Below are positions 36,771 to 48,379 of a stretch of DNA of 64,000 nucleotides, piece after piece. The translations under genes and the position numbers were made by a program. Positions within the stretch are counted from its first letter, which is position 1. Each line of letters opens with the position of its first letter. The stretch is from NCBI GenBank assembly GCA_029962745.1, contig CM057165.1, forward strand, positions 20,820,745 through 20,884,744. The letters are read 5' to 3'. Source of the DNA: Echinometra lucunter. Taxonomy: Eukaryota > Echinodermata > Echinoidea > Camarodonta > Echinometridae. The notes beneath the pieces are model-generated. The model was not told where the DNA came from, ran no database searches, and worked only from the letters and a program-made list of their open reading frames with translations.

Positions 36771-37754
36771 CCACCAGTACGCCAGTACTTTAAAGGCACG
36801 GTTTTCACTCTAAATTTCTTCGATTAGAAATTAATCAAAGTCGAATGTAATTAGGGACGACTCCGAGATTAAAACTTACAATCAATAAGAATTATTTCTA
36901 AATCAGTTACATCAAGATTTTTAATAGAATTTAGGAGTTGTCCCTGATTTAAATATAAGAAAGTTAGAGTGTTAGCTTATATGGTTCAGGAGAGATTATC
37001 TTGCATTATCATGATTATGCAGAATCAGAATTTTGTGACTGAAATTTAAACCAGTGTGGAAAACCTTGTTCTATCAACAACAAAATAGCAACGAGAAAAT
37101 TATACAACTCTCTAAATATTTCACCTTTGCAGTAAAGGAGGAAATGTATCTCTAACGTTAAGCCTACTTACACATTCGTCAGATAATAGGAGAGAAAAGT
37201 TCACTCTATTCCGGTCACAATCACAATGTGATCATAATCTCCCTTCCGAGCAGAGCACGAATCTTCAGACGTCGATAAAGCAAGCCATATATACGATTCT
37301 AAACGGTGTAGAAGAATGTTGTTTGATATCATGACTAAATCTGCTGCATAATCTTGTTTGCCATGTTCAGAATGTTGCACAAAGGTTGGATTTCGCAACA
37401 TACCTCACAGAGCGATATCTGAGAGTACTGGGTTATCACAGCTGTCCTACATGACAGCAAGACATTTCTTTTTTCTTCGGAAATATACTACTTAATGCTA
37501 TGCGTGGGTAATTGTCATGGCAACCAAGATGTCTGAAGCAGTATCATCGTGTGGTTATGCACTTGTAGGCAGCAGTCAGACCGCAGTCCATATCGCGTTT
37601 ACGCTACGTGACCCCCAGGACCCATGGGGGACCTTTGTCATGCATTTGTAGTGATTGGGGCGTCAAGTTACTGTGGAATCTGGAAGTTTTTTACATCGGG
37701 ATCTACCTTCTAAAAGCTTAGTACATAATTATACATGTATGTACATGAACCCTG

Positions 37755-37860
37755 CTTGGTGATGTGTGGAGAGAAAAGAGAGAGAAAAAAAATAGAAAGA
37801 TTAAAAAAAAAAATGGATTTAGAGAGGGAGGAGAGGAGGGTTTGGGGAAGGAGATGAGAA

Positions 37861-37914
<54 letters not shown>

Positions 37915-37985
37915 AGATGGGAGGGAGACAGACAGTGAGAGAGAGAGAGAGAGAGGGGGGGGGGGAGAGAGAAAGAGAGAAAGGG
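37755..37985. repeat. GA-rich tract with (GA)n microsatellite
   Basis: (GA)n runs at about 37863-37912, with further GAGA and G runs to 37985. The serine/leucine and arginine/glutamate frames on either strand are artefacts. Confidence 0.95.
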
Positions 37986-38158
37986 GCGAAGATTCATGCA
38001 AACTGGCCCACCGATTTTTTTTTGTTCTAAAATGAGGGGAATGGGGAGGGGGCGATGGCAGACGGTTGGTTTGTCACCTCAATTTTTATTTGCAGGGGCA
38101 TGAAGGGCGTGCCTACAAAATAATAATAAGCTATGTTATAAAGAAAACATGCATGATA

Positions 38159-38250
38159 AGCTTTCTTCCAAAAGGCGTTAAATCCATTTTGGTAACTTGA
38201 GAGAAAAATGAATTTCTTTGTCCGAGTTTGTAGGCCTACACGTGTCCATT
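38159..38250. repeat. Dispersed direct repeat, copy 2
   Basis: Second copy of the sequence at 33583-33680 (GCTTTCTTCCAAAAGGCG and onward). A pyrimidine tract follows at 38281-38309. Confidence 0.8.
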
Positions 38251-38796
38251 CCCTACCCCCGTCTCTCCTCTTCTATCTCACCCCTCCCCCCCCCTCTCTC
38301 TCTCTCTAAATTTCCTGGCATTTCCAAAGCGTTGTAGATCTGAAAGGATTGTTCAATCTTCCAGAGAGTTCATACAAATCAAGTAAATATTAAATATATA
38401 GAGCAAATAAAGTTGGTTAATATTACAATCACTGATGACGGAATATAATAGTCCATGGTTGGGCGGAAACAAGAATTGCTTTTGTTATTAGTTATTTACT
38501 TATTCAGTCAAGGTAAATTTGGTCCAATGGTTTTTCTTAGGAATATATAAAAATGTTTGCAAATTACATGCAATATATACCTTGGAAATTGCACTGAAGA
38601 GGAAGTTAGTCGAAATTTTTCTGTCATATGTCTATGGTGCAATTTAAAAAGGAGGTAATAGGAGGGAATAGGGGAGAATAAGTTCTATCGGTTTGGTTTG
38701 GTCGTTTATCTTAGTATTCAGTATTAGTATTTAGTATTCAAATACGATGGAGCGGACCTGTACTGAAATTGGATTATTATTGTTATGATTATTATT

Positions 38797-39181
38797 ATCA
38801 TTTTGGTTTTGCGTCACCTGTGCCCGGGAGAAGAAAAGCAAAATGAATCACTGTAACCCCCAGGTCTCTCCTCGCGATATCACTGATTGGGGGGTGTGCA
38901 GGTGGACCACATACACCGGGGTTTCCCCCTACTCTTATATGAATAGTGCAGTGGGATATTAAAGTGCAAAGGTGGTGACTCTCCTTTACACGGGACCTCC
39001 ATTTAACGTCCTATCCGAGGGACAGAGTATTTTCCACTGTAGCATAGCCTGCATCTATGAATTACAGGGGAGGGGCACGATAATACACAACGTCGGCTGC
39101 AGTCATTCGTCTGGGTTGGACTCGAACCCACGATCTTTGGTTCGGCAGGCAGACGCTCCCGACTGAGCCAACTCGCTCCCT
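38797..39181 (-). mobile_element. tRNA-derived SINE, family B (near full length)
   Basis: On the minus strand the head reads GGGAGCGAGTTGGCTCAGTC (A-box TGGCTCAGTCGG) and then GATCGTGGGTTCGAGTCC (B-box GGTTCGAGTCC), correctly spaced for a tRNA promoter. The body contains ACGTCCTATCCGAGGGACAG (plus strand). A second near-full copy is at 62468-62850 and a fragment at 43176-43230. The two long copies are clearly diverged. Confidence 0.8.
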
Positions 39182-39345
39182 TCAGGCCCTATAACTTATA
39201 AAACCGACCTCAGAGCACAAATCGACCGATCGTCAGGCAAAGAAAGAAAGTGGAAAAAAAAGTCGAGTGGCCGGTAAGAGAAACCCCCCAAACTCCGCTA
39301 ACTCCCCAAGGATAATCTATGGCCATGCAATTCGCCTGTAAATGT

Positions 39346-39450
39346 ATACGCATGCGCATGTCAAGCTTCCAATCGACAGGCGCACATTAAAAACTTTGGT
39401 CCAATCAGCACTGCGCATGAAAGCTCAGCACGTTAGCATTGTGACGTCAC
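39346..39450 (+). promoter_or_regulatory. Promoter of the 80-residue gene: NRF1-like, CCAAT, CRE
   Basis: ACGCATGCGCAT near 39348-39359 is one base from the NRF1 consensus. CCAAT boxes lie at 39369-39373 and 39401-39405. TGCGCATG follows at about 39411, and a perfect palindromic CRE, TGACGTCA, is at 39442-39449. All lie 115-220 bases upstream of the ATG at 39565. The clustering and order are typical of TATA-less animal promoters. Site identities are motif matches only. Confidence 0.6.
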
Positions 39451-39564
39451 AAGTTTTCAGCGTCGTTTTTCTGTTGTGTATGTTTTGATCTCCTACAGTA
39501 ACTTGGTTTCATTCCTTATTGCAATTATATTACATTCAATAGTGTTTTATCTCTGTCAGCAATA

Positions 39565-40458
39565 ATGTCAAGAAATTCTTATTCAGGTATTCGATTTTCT
39601 GCCAGAGTTGGGAGGAGTTTCAACAGGTTTTGTCGGGGGGGGGGGGGGGAGGGGGCAAGATGACCCATAGCCATAGGTATATCTATTTATGAGTGAAAAA
39701 ATAGGGGTTTCACATTGCTGTATGACCCAACCCTCTCTTATCCCATACTTTGTTTTATTCCTCCTCCTCTTTTCCCTTTTTTCTCTTCTTCCCCCTTTTT
39801 TGATCACTTGAAAAATCATAGAGGGGTTGGGGGGGGGGGGGCGGCGTCGCACCCCTTCCCCTGTAGCGCAGCCCCTTAGCTTTGTTGTTTACATTGTTTA
39901 CAGGTGAGAAAACTGTCGTTTGTGTTTTTATGTTTATTTATAATTGTATAGTGCATTTATATCATTTTCCGTTTTATTCTTAATTTGTTCCTATTTAGTC
40001 ATTCATTCTTTTTGCAGACATATTTTTGCATGTTTACGTAAAATTAAAACTTCAATTAAAGAAATAACTTGTCTTAATCAGTTACCTAGTTTTGTCTTTC
40101 AGCCATGAGTTTCCTGATCATGACTGTAGTTTTTTTTTTTTTTTATCATTTATCGGCTATTTTTTGAAAAACGATTCTTTTTATTAATGGCCCCTTTACT
40201 TGTCGTCATATAAAGTATCTCTTTCTTTTACTTGAAGGTGATGATAATAACCGTCGAAGCACACGTAGCGTTTTTATCAGTACAATACATCAACATGGTG
40301 AGCGAAATATTCTAAAATCTGGAAAATATGCTTGCTTTACCAGTAGCCGCGGAACGTTTCTTGCACCGCGTTCCTTGCGCCAAACTTTCTACGTAACTGA
40401 GCACGGAAAATATCAAGGTGTTCCACAAAGAATCTCTCGTCATATTATGAATAGTTAG
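39565..40458 (+). CDS. Unrecognised two-exon gene, 80-residue basic protein
   Basis: Exon 1 is 39565-39586 (MSRNSYS plus one base) with donor TCAG|GTATTC. Exon 2 is 40238-40458 with acceptor CTTGAAG|GT. The split glycine codon joins the frames, giving 243 bases: 80 residues and a TAG stop. The protein is rich in Arg, Ser, His and Gly and has no signal peptide or membrane segment. It includes GERNILKSGKYACFTSSRGT, a single cysteine, and SLRQTFYVTEHGKYQGVPQR. Exon 2 stays open for 73 codons in AT-rich DNA, and the start sits behind a strong promoter cluster. I do not recognise a family; small basic proteins of axonemes or chromatin are possible but unproven. No canonical AATAAA was seen just downstream. 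An additional exon between the two cannot be excluded. Confidence 0.5.
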
Positions 40459-42479
40459 AAATCGGGCTGAAATTCACACCATTCCAGAGGATCGGATGCG
40501 GACATGGGGGGGGGGGGGGCGGCCGCCCCCACAATTTCCGCTTAAAAAACAGCAAACTCTATTAACTGTAAACACTTTATATCTTAATTTCAAATCGCTC
40601 ATTTCGTAGACTTGCAAAACATAAAAACACAAGGGTTTCGGGAAGCTCCGCCCCCTGGACTCCCGCCATGGGCACTCCTCCTCTCTTCTCCCACTCTTGT
40701 CTATCTCCGTCATCTTTCCTCACTATCAGCACCTTTATCTTCTCAGCATATTACTTACATTCCCTCCTACATTACTCAAAAGATTCAAACACGACTTCAG
40801 TCAATTCAATACACAGCAAAAATTTTCTTTGTGACTATACTTAGGTTGCATTCAATCACAGTATGTTGATTGTGCATAAGCTCAGATTGTGTGTCATTCT
40901 CAACATAATCTTGATAAACATCTACCTTGACTGAAATCACATCACAATTTCATGACTAAAAATGTACCATAAGTATATTAATACTGATTTCCACAGCAGT
41001 CTCACGAGTATGTTAACAATATTCAAGTAAAAACAGTGGCATATTCAGTGCAGTGATTGGGATTATAATATAATCAGTATAAAAAGTGATGAAAATCTTT
41101 GGTATGATAACTGAAAACATCTCAAAGAGGTACGTACAAGTACACACATTAGACATAACTATTAGACTTCCAAACTCTCAAACAGTAAGCTGAGCTAAGC
41201 TCTTATTCTTTAACTTATCAGTTTCACTTACATGTAGGTCTATAATTGTCCGTGCTTCACATGTATTTTATTTACCTTTAGAAGCAAATCAATCAAGTCC
41301 ATCATTACAAATGAATTTGACAGAGTGACATGATTCCTGTGTTTCATTTTCGTTGCAGAAGTATGAAACATTCTAAGGGATGAAGAGGTTACATCAGATG
41401 GGTCTGAAAAAAAATTGTAAAAATCACCCCCACCCCCCGACCTAAAATGTCCAATGTTTATTAAGAAATGTTTCACACGGCAAGATAATTCAGGATGCCA
41501 AACTACTTTTTTCTTAAAATCACTTTAAACTGTTGTAAGAATGACTCTTCTATTCAGTACTGAATTTAGTATGGAAAACAAGAACCTCCAACCTCCATTA
41601 GCTTCTTGGAAAGAAAAATGAATCAGTTTGGTACCTCAGTTTCATCAGATTTCCACATACAAACAACAGCAACAAAATCAAAACAAAACAAATCAGTGCA
41701 TTTTGAATAGATATAACTATGACACGCACATTTCTTTTTCAAAATCTAAATCGCCATTTTTATGTCTTTATTATCATGCCTTTCTGATAGAAAAATAGAG
41801 CACATCTTACAATAACAATAGTGATGCAAAAGGTTCTTAACTATTAGACTTTTCCATATGTACAGTTGTACACACCCTTCTGTTAGTTCTGTTTCTCCTA
41901 AAATGACCATTTTTTTAAAGAACAAAAAAGTGTACCAATCACCAAAAGCCATTTTGCTCCTTAGGTTAGGAATTTCATCAACATATGGCCTTCTGATATT
42001 AGTCCTACAAAAAGTTATTACTAGTTGAAATATACTCTTACCAAACATAAGCGAGTAGACTTGCTGACACACATGTATATCTCTGAATAAATTAGGATGT
42101 TCGCATACCTGTGTATTATTTGTCACTTCTTAACCACTAACTCACAAAGAGGTTTTTATCTTTTCTTTCATTTTTTAATATAAATTAAAATATTCAATAT
42201 ATAATAAAATATGTGATTAGGTGATTGGTATAGTTTAACAACCATCACAAAGTCCTGAAGAATAACAAGAAACTATGAAAGGAGGTAAAAAGTGTGTAAA
42301 AATGCATAATTTATATAAAAACACACATATTGCATCTTATTACCTCTCTCTCTCATGATCCCTGCTGCAAATCATTCCAATTTGGAAAATATCAGTTTGT
42401 CACCATTTTACATGGAATCATCAATTACAAGGTGCAGTATTGAAGCTCCTAGCTATACAGAATAAATGGAGAGTAATCA
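40459..42479. other. 3' regions of two convergent genes, no further gene
   Basis: Lies between the plus-strand 80-residue gene and the minus-strand CHCHD5 gene. It should contain both 3' untranslated regions. On the minus strand, ATTAAA occurs near 42174. A G-run palindrome (GGGCGGCCGCCCCC) is at 40516-40529. The 126-codon frame at 41746-42126 is AT-rich and not recognised. Confidence 0.4.
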
Positions 42480-45400
42480 TCATGATTTTTCCACGTAAGC
42501 ATTCTGTATTCTAGACGCCGACTTCTCAGCACAGTCCATGAAGTCATGGAGTTGCTTCACGCATAGCGTGACGTCCTGAGGGTGTTCTTTCAAGCACTGG
42601 TCATAAGCTTGGTATTCTCTGGCGCAGTCATGCTGGATCTTTTGAACTGCAGGGCTGCATAAAAATAAAGAAAAAAAGAAAGAAAGAAAGAAAGAAAGAA
42701 AGAAAATTAATGTTATCATTTATTACTGTTTTAATAATTTATATTTGCATTTCGGTGTGAATCTGTTTGCAATATGCATAATCTGTTCCAAATATTAAAC
42801 TTTTGAATAATGTTGTTCTTTCAGTGGTTTCAATGCATTGTTCCTTTCAAACTTTTTAGTTTCATTTTTAAAAAGATTACACTTTATATAGATGTATCTT
42901 ACAGGGAACCTGTGAGCAAACTCACAAATCCAGCTTTGATAACCCATATGATGTTAATTATTATGATGTTATGCTCTCTTCCCTAGCAACTACTCTTGAC
43001 AAACCATCTAAGATGTTTGTAGGGGATTATGATATAACCTTGCACATTGAATCCCCTTCAGCAGCTCCTTGAAGCTAGCCCGGGACAATATAATGCTGTG
43101 TGTTGGTGAGAGGTGCCATGGTGAACAGTTATAAACATAAAAGTGTGCACCTTGCAATAAAACATGCCCGAGTGATCAAAGCATAGCCTGCGTCTATGAA
43201 ACAGGGGAGGGGTATGTTAAAAACACAACTTACTGAGTACTGGAGCATGCTGATGCTGCTTCACCTAGATCCTTGCACTTGTTCTGCCAGTTTTCAGGGT
43301 ACTGAGCAACACAGTTACCATACGCTTCCAGTTCCTTACCACAGTACTTGAGAACCAGGGTCACCACAGCTTCCCTATGGAAGAGAAAACAGTAATCATA
43401 ATATAGGATATGGCACATGTATCCACCAAAGAAGGTGCTCAAGGTGCTCCAATATTAACCCATAGAGGTACAGTGTCACCTTTAGGAGACGCTTTTGCAG
43501 TATCTGTTGGTCCAGAATGTTGGGCAGTACATATCATACATGAGCAGAAAGGGAAAAATCCACTGACAAATTTGAGCCCATTCCCATTGCTGTATGGTGT
43601 GGCGTTCTCGAATTAGAGCAGTTTAAGTGTAACTAATCATTAAACTCTTTAAATTGGCAATGCAGTGAATAACATATAATCAGTATTTCTGTGTTCAAAA
43701 CGGCAATTTCTGATTTAATTTGAAAAATTATATTTCATTTTGGTTTATGTTGTATCCATATCTATTTTTTTAAAGCTATGTAAATGTGGAATAAAATAAT
43801 TTGTATTGCCAATTTGAGGATCGAAGATGATTAATTTAGACCTCAAGAAAGCTTTGTACTGCTGTGGGTTAAAGGAGAATGAAACCCAGGCATCAGTGTG
43901 CTCTTAGTGAATGGAGATGACCAAGAAGAGTAAACAGTGAAAATTTCAGCAAAATCGGACAATCTGTTAAAGAGTTATGAATTTTGAAAGTTTCAGTAAA
44001 TCCCTATTAGTGGGATCCTTGAGTTGGCAACTTTGCCAGCATCTGTGATGTCATCGTGGACAACTCTCCATTCATTTTATGCATAAATTTTCAAAAGAAT
44101 TGATTCATATGAAATTCCAAGTCAGGAATCAACATAATTCTTTCCAAAATGCTTGCAGAATTGATGTAGCCATGTCATACTCAAACAATAAATCAAACAA
44201 ATTTCTATTTTTCTTGAAAATAAAGAAAATGTGAAATTCTGTGTACAAAATGAATGGAGAGTTGTCCACGATGACATCACAGATGCTTGCAAAGTTGCAA
44301 AGTTGCCAACTCAAGGATAACCATAATAAGGATTTACTTTCAAAGTTCATAACTCTTGAACAGATTGTCCGATTTCGCTCAAACTTTCACTGTTGACTCT
44401 TTTTGTTTTTCTTCATTCACTGGAAGTACACTAATGTCTGGGTTGCATTCTCCTTTAACCACAGCTAGCTATCTACCAATTCCAGTGCTCACACCATTCA
44501 AGTAATTCCTTCCTGTCAGTACCCATCTACACCTGGGTAGAGAGTGGCAAATGTAGATCAATGTCTTGCCAAAGGACATTAGTGCCAAGGTGGGATTTGA
44601 ACCTCAGAACTTGTGGTTAACAGTTCAGGGAATTATCCGCTGATCCACAACACCAAGCAAAAGAGAAAAATTATACATAAACGAGATTTAAAAAAAAAGA
44701 GAAAGAGATGGACTGATAACAGTACAGATAGAGAAAGAAAGATAGTTGAATACATGTAGATAAAAAGAAAGGGAGGGGAGAGTCATAGAGGTTGCAGGTT
44801 TGGACCTTTCGAAGGGTAGAGATTTGCATTACGATAATGGTTGATAGTATTCCTACCATCTGGAATGAAGGCAGTTTCTCCATTCTGAAATACTCCATCC
44901 TGCTATAGGCTATAGAGCTACAGAATGTTCTCCCAAAAGTACCATCTTGTCATCTATTTTCCCTCTATTCTCTTGATCGCTCTTTTTTTTTTCTTCTTCT
45001 TCTTTCTAAACAAATTAGGCCTAGTTGAACTTATCAAACAGATCTGCATGAAATATGGGGTCCGCCCACTTGAGCAAAGGCCCGTGAGACTGAAGGCAAA
45101 CGAGGCCGACTTTTCTCATATCGTATTTTCCTTCATCACAAATAATGCGCTATCGGTATATAAAATAATTATGTCTCCTTTATCATGTTTAGTCCTCGTT
45201 TCCGGATGTTCCACACCTTCAGTGAATAACATTCGCTGCCCTTTAATACTTATTAAACTTCCTTCTGGCACAGGAATTGGTCAGAATGGTGAGATATTAT
45301 AGATTACCATTTGCTATTTTCGGCCTTGCGGGCCTTCGGTGAAGTTTTACACAACCGCAAAATAACAAACAAATGTTCCCCTGTGACTGTGTCTGTGTGC

Positions 45401-45815
45401 TCCCCCCCCCCAAAAAAAAAGGTGCCAAGCCTTAACTGCTCTGACTCTCTGAGTGACACTGAAATGTTACGAACCATGTGAACATCATCAGTGATCACGA
45501 CTGAAAATCATCATGATCATGTTTGCTGTCAAGCCTGTTGTTGATGTCCTGATGACATGACACGACACCCTGCCACACTACTCCATCGGTCTACATGTAA
45601 CTGTGCAATGTCATTCCCCCACGTAGATCTATACAACTTTGCTAAATATTAAGGTTAACAAAATGTAGCATTTGCATGCACAAGAAGTTACAGAATTTTA
45701 CTAACACAATATGCTACAGGTAGGACAAGACGTAACTAAAATGGTCCATGACATTGCAGAAAAATCAAACGAACCACTATGAAAGTCACTACTGCTTTAG
45801 AAGATATACTTACAT
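42480..45815 (-). CDS. CHCHD5: CHCHD5-like twin CX9C mitochondrial protein, complete
   Basis: Three exon pieces: 45815-45814 (A and T of the start codon), 43374-43234 and 42654-42480, totalling 318 bases (105 residues plus TGA). Two coiled-coil-helix domains are visible. Cysteines 12/22 and 34/44 form the first twin CX9C pair. In the second domain, 58/68 and 79/89 are spaced CX9C on each helix. CGKELEAYGNC and CAREYQAYDQC align with human CHCHD5 CGRELEQYGQC and CAQPFEAFEEC. The linker CSSTHPAV matches human CTSSHPII. Human CHCHD5 is 110 residues. Such proteins are imported into the intermembrane space by the MIA40 relay and disulphide-bonded; the exact role of CHCHD5 is not settled. Junctions: AAAT|GTAAGTAT, CTTCCATAG|GG, ACTCA|GTAAGT, TTTATGCAG|CC. 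The start is chosen because joining AT to G gives M-E-A, with exactly the human spacing to the first cysteine. Confidence 0.88.
43176..43230 (-). mobile_element. SINE family B fragment abutting a CHCHD5 splice donor
   Basis: GCATAGCCTGCGTCTATGAA and ACAGGGGAGGGGTATGTTAA match 39044-39100 and 62702-62755 in the two long SINE B copies. Similarity runs up to ACACAAC, directly beside the CHCHD5 donor (GT at 43233-43232 on the minus strand). Confidence 0.75.
43861..44466. mobile_element. Foldback MITE, about 600 bp, long inverted arms
   Basis: The left end GCTGTGGGTTAAAGGAGAAT mirrors the right end ATTCTCCTTTAACCACAGC. Mirroring continues for about 200 bp per arm: for example TGATGTCATCGTGGACAACT at 44047 mirrors AGTTGTCCACGATGACATCA at 44259. 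The loop is about 44100-44220. It sits inside the first CHCHD5 intron and has no coding capacity. Confidence 0.9.
44512..44650 (-). mobile_element. SINE family A fragment (head half)
   Basis: ACACCTGGGTAGAGAGTGGC, GCCAAAGGACATTAGTGCCA and GGGATTTGAACCTC (a B-box in reverse) follow the order seen at 48610-48745. It lies in the first CHCHD5 intron. Confidence 0.7.
44940..45740. other. CHCHD5 intron 1, remainder
   Basis: Non-coding by my reading. Includes a T run at 44985-44992 and a C-run/A-run junction at 45401-45420. The 125-codon plus-strand frame at 44925-45302 starts in a T run and is not recognised. Confidence 0.4.
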
Positions 45816-46110
45816 TTCAAATCTAAATGCTGAAATATATGCTCCTGGCGTGATTAACGTTCTGCAACCGATTTTAAAACACTTCAACTGCACTTCGTCT
45901 TCGAAAGAGCTGGAAACTAATACACAAATTAACCTTGAAATAGGCTACAAAAGGTGAGGTGCAGCTGCATGCAGCGCAGATGGCGCTATACATTTCATTC
46001 GATTTAGAACATTGTACCATAATTATTACAAGCTTGAGTAGTAGTAATTTCCAAGGAAAAATGAAATACTGTTATAGTTTTGCAACTTCGTGTTGTCACG
46101 TGAACAAAAA
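45816..46110 (-). promoter_or_regulatory. CHCHD5 5' UTR and promoter region
   Basis: The transcript must begin to the right of 45815, since the start codon's first two bases close a 5' exon here. The stretch contains GCGCCATCTGCGCTGC (minus strand, about 45972-45987) and a perfect E-box CACGTG at 46097-46102, both usual in promoters of mitochondrial-protein genes. The exact transcription start cannot be read from sequence. Confidence 0.4.
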
Positions 46111-46379
46111 TAAAAGCGGGGCTGGAAAAGAATACTCCACTTCTTTTGTAACAAAAAGAAGTAAAATTATGGGGTGAAGTGTAAAAAAAAACAACTATAG
46201 TTGTCTTTTCTTTGTAAGATTTTAAACCTACACTAATGACTTTTCGATATAATCTTACATGCATATTACTAATTTTAAAAAACATTTAAAGGGGCATTCT
46301 GATTAATCATTACAGATAAAAGCCATGCTGGCATTCTATTTTCTCTAGTGTAAAACTTTCTGTTTTAATCCTTGTGCTT

Positions 46380-46660
46380 TTCATTTTACTGTAGTAACCA
46401 TCCCAAATTTCGTCATCGTCGACCTCCATCTCTGCCTCCCCGTTTCTTCTTTCTTTTTGAATCTCCACCCTCTTCTTCTTCCACCTCCATCTCTTCAAAT
46501 CTCATATTCCTCCCAATCTTCCTATCTGTTACTCTCTCTTTCTCACTTCATTCCTACCCCTCCCTCTTTCAAATTTACATTATCTCCTGCCCCCTCAATC
46601 TTTTCATACCCCCCCCCCCCCTTAGGCCCCTCTCTCCTTCTTCAAAACAAGACCTCATGA
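46380..46660. repeat. Pyrimidine-rich low-complexity region
   Basis: TCTTCC, CCTCC and CTCTC mixtures, ending in a C run at 46610-46621. Overlapping Ser/Pro frames are artefacts. Confidence 0.75.
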
Positions 46661-48379
46661 AATAACAATTGCAAAAAATAGAGTCATATTTCATACTTTT
46701 ATCAAGGTGGTCTTTGCAAAAGAACATAAACCATAAACAATGCATACAATTAACTAGCAGTTGACATATGCTTAGACAATCATTCTCAATTATCCAGGAT
46801 TGAATTGGTAAATGTAATTGAAAACTGTTAACTCTAGCCCTCTTCAGCAGTATCTAGGCACTCCTTCAAGGGGCACTTTGGGGAATGGGACTGAAAGAAC
46901 AATTTTCAAACATGGAAAAAAACAACATATTTCTCAAACAAATTCCTTCTATCGGTATGTCATATATTTCAGCCCGTCGTCTACTGAATTATTTCTTTCC
47001 CATAGGCTTACTCAGACATGTCAAGTCTCATGCATTAGGCGTGAGACTCCCGCACTGGGGGCTCTTGGTAATCCCCAAAAATCTATTTCTCACGCCTACA
47101 TCACAGCCTATCCCCATATATATTATACACAACTCTGGCGAGCACACGGTTCCCTGCCTAATATTTCATGCAGACGCCATGGTCTTGGACCATGGCGTCT
47201 CTGCTTACTACAGAGGTAATTTGCCAACAAGGCTCATCCTCTTCCCATACCAACGGTTCTCCCCTTCTGCCTGACTACATGCATGATTCTACCATTAGGG
47301 CATGGCCAGACACATTCATTTCAGAGTTTTGACCTTTCTTTGACAACATTTTCACAAATCAGTTAGTATATTGTCCAAATTGTGAAGTGATATTGTCCCT
47401 TCTCAATATCATCCCATTATCATTTTTATCACAAACCAATAATTCTGGAAAAGTTGAGTACAAATTGGCAAATTTAATGGGGTTTTTTTTGTGTGTGTGC
47501 AATGTTTGTTTCCTTTGGTTCATGTTATATGCATTTTTATTTTTTTTATCAAACCATGTTGCCAATTTGAAAAGGGAAAGTTGATTTATTTAGTTAAGTA
47601 AAATTTGTAATGCTATGGGTTAAGTAAGAACTGAACACAATGTAGGGTTAATACTGTCATACCTTATATTATTATATTATTACTAAACATGGGTAGTTAT
47701 ATTTAACTTCTTAGATGTATCTGCATTTTTTAGAAGCACCTTTGAGAGGAAGAGATTTTTAATTAATGTGACAGCCTAAAATGCCATTTATAAACTGATC
47801 ACTTTGGTCTACATATTCTTTGTGCTAAGTTCAAGACCTTTTGTGACAGTACATGTAATCTATTCATTCATTTCTAAAAAAAAATTTTCAAGCAATTACA
47901 CTCGCCAGCAAGTGTCTAGTTCACCTTCGACACAAACAAATTTCCTCCTTTTCAAATCTACACATGCCACATGGATGCATTGTATGCTACATGTATTACA
48001 TATGACTGACTTTGCAGCTATACAGCAGAAGGCAACTGATTATTACAATTCATCTAAACAACAATCCATCCACATAAGAATAAAACAAACAAACAAACAG
48101 GTAATCTACAACATTACAAGAAATAATTAAGTGTTGTATGCAGAAGAACGAATTGTTTATCTACTGGTTATCCCATACGACCAAATCATGAAGGCTATTT
48201 TTTCATAAGAACTTGATGCAGTATCATGCTTAGTTCATCTATTATATTCCCATCTTTCCTAAAAATAACAGGTTTGGAAACACTAGCTGATAGGTAAATG
48301 TGAGCACATGATTTCTAACAAGCAGTTGGTGTTAATCTCACATATCTTATGCAAGTGTTGCAGTAGAATCTTTCGTTAA
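46661..48379. other. Intergenic DNA with small hairpins
   Basis: Includes GTCTCATGCATTAGGCGTGAGAC (hairpin, about 47022-47044) and a perfect 13-bp stem with a 3-base loop at 47172-47200 (AGACGCCATGGTC / GACCATGGCGTCT). The two overlapping 130-codon plus-strand frames at 46818-47274 span these hairpins, have no recognised domain, and are probably chance. Confidence 0.4.

Noticed and set aside
37710..38030. Long Ser/Leu- and Arg/Glu-rich frames on both strands
   Set aside because: They are translations of (GA)n; all frames of such a repeat stay open.
44925..45302. 125-codon plus-strand frame inside CHCHD5 intron 1
   Set aside because: The hydrophobic start is a T run; the rest has no recognisable motif.
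46818..47274. Two overlapping plus-strand frames of about 130 codons
   Set aside because: They overlap in different frames, span hairpin repeats and have no domain; chance is the simplest reading.
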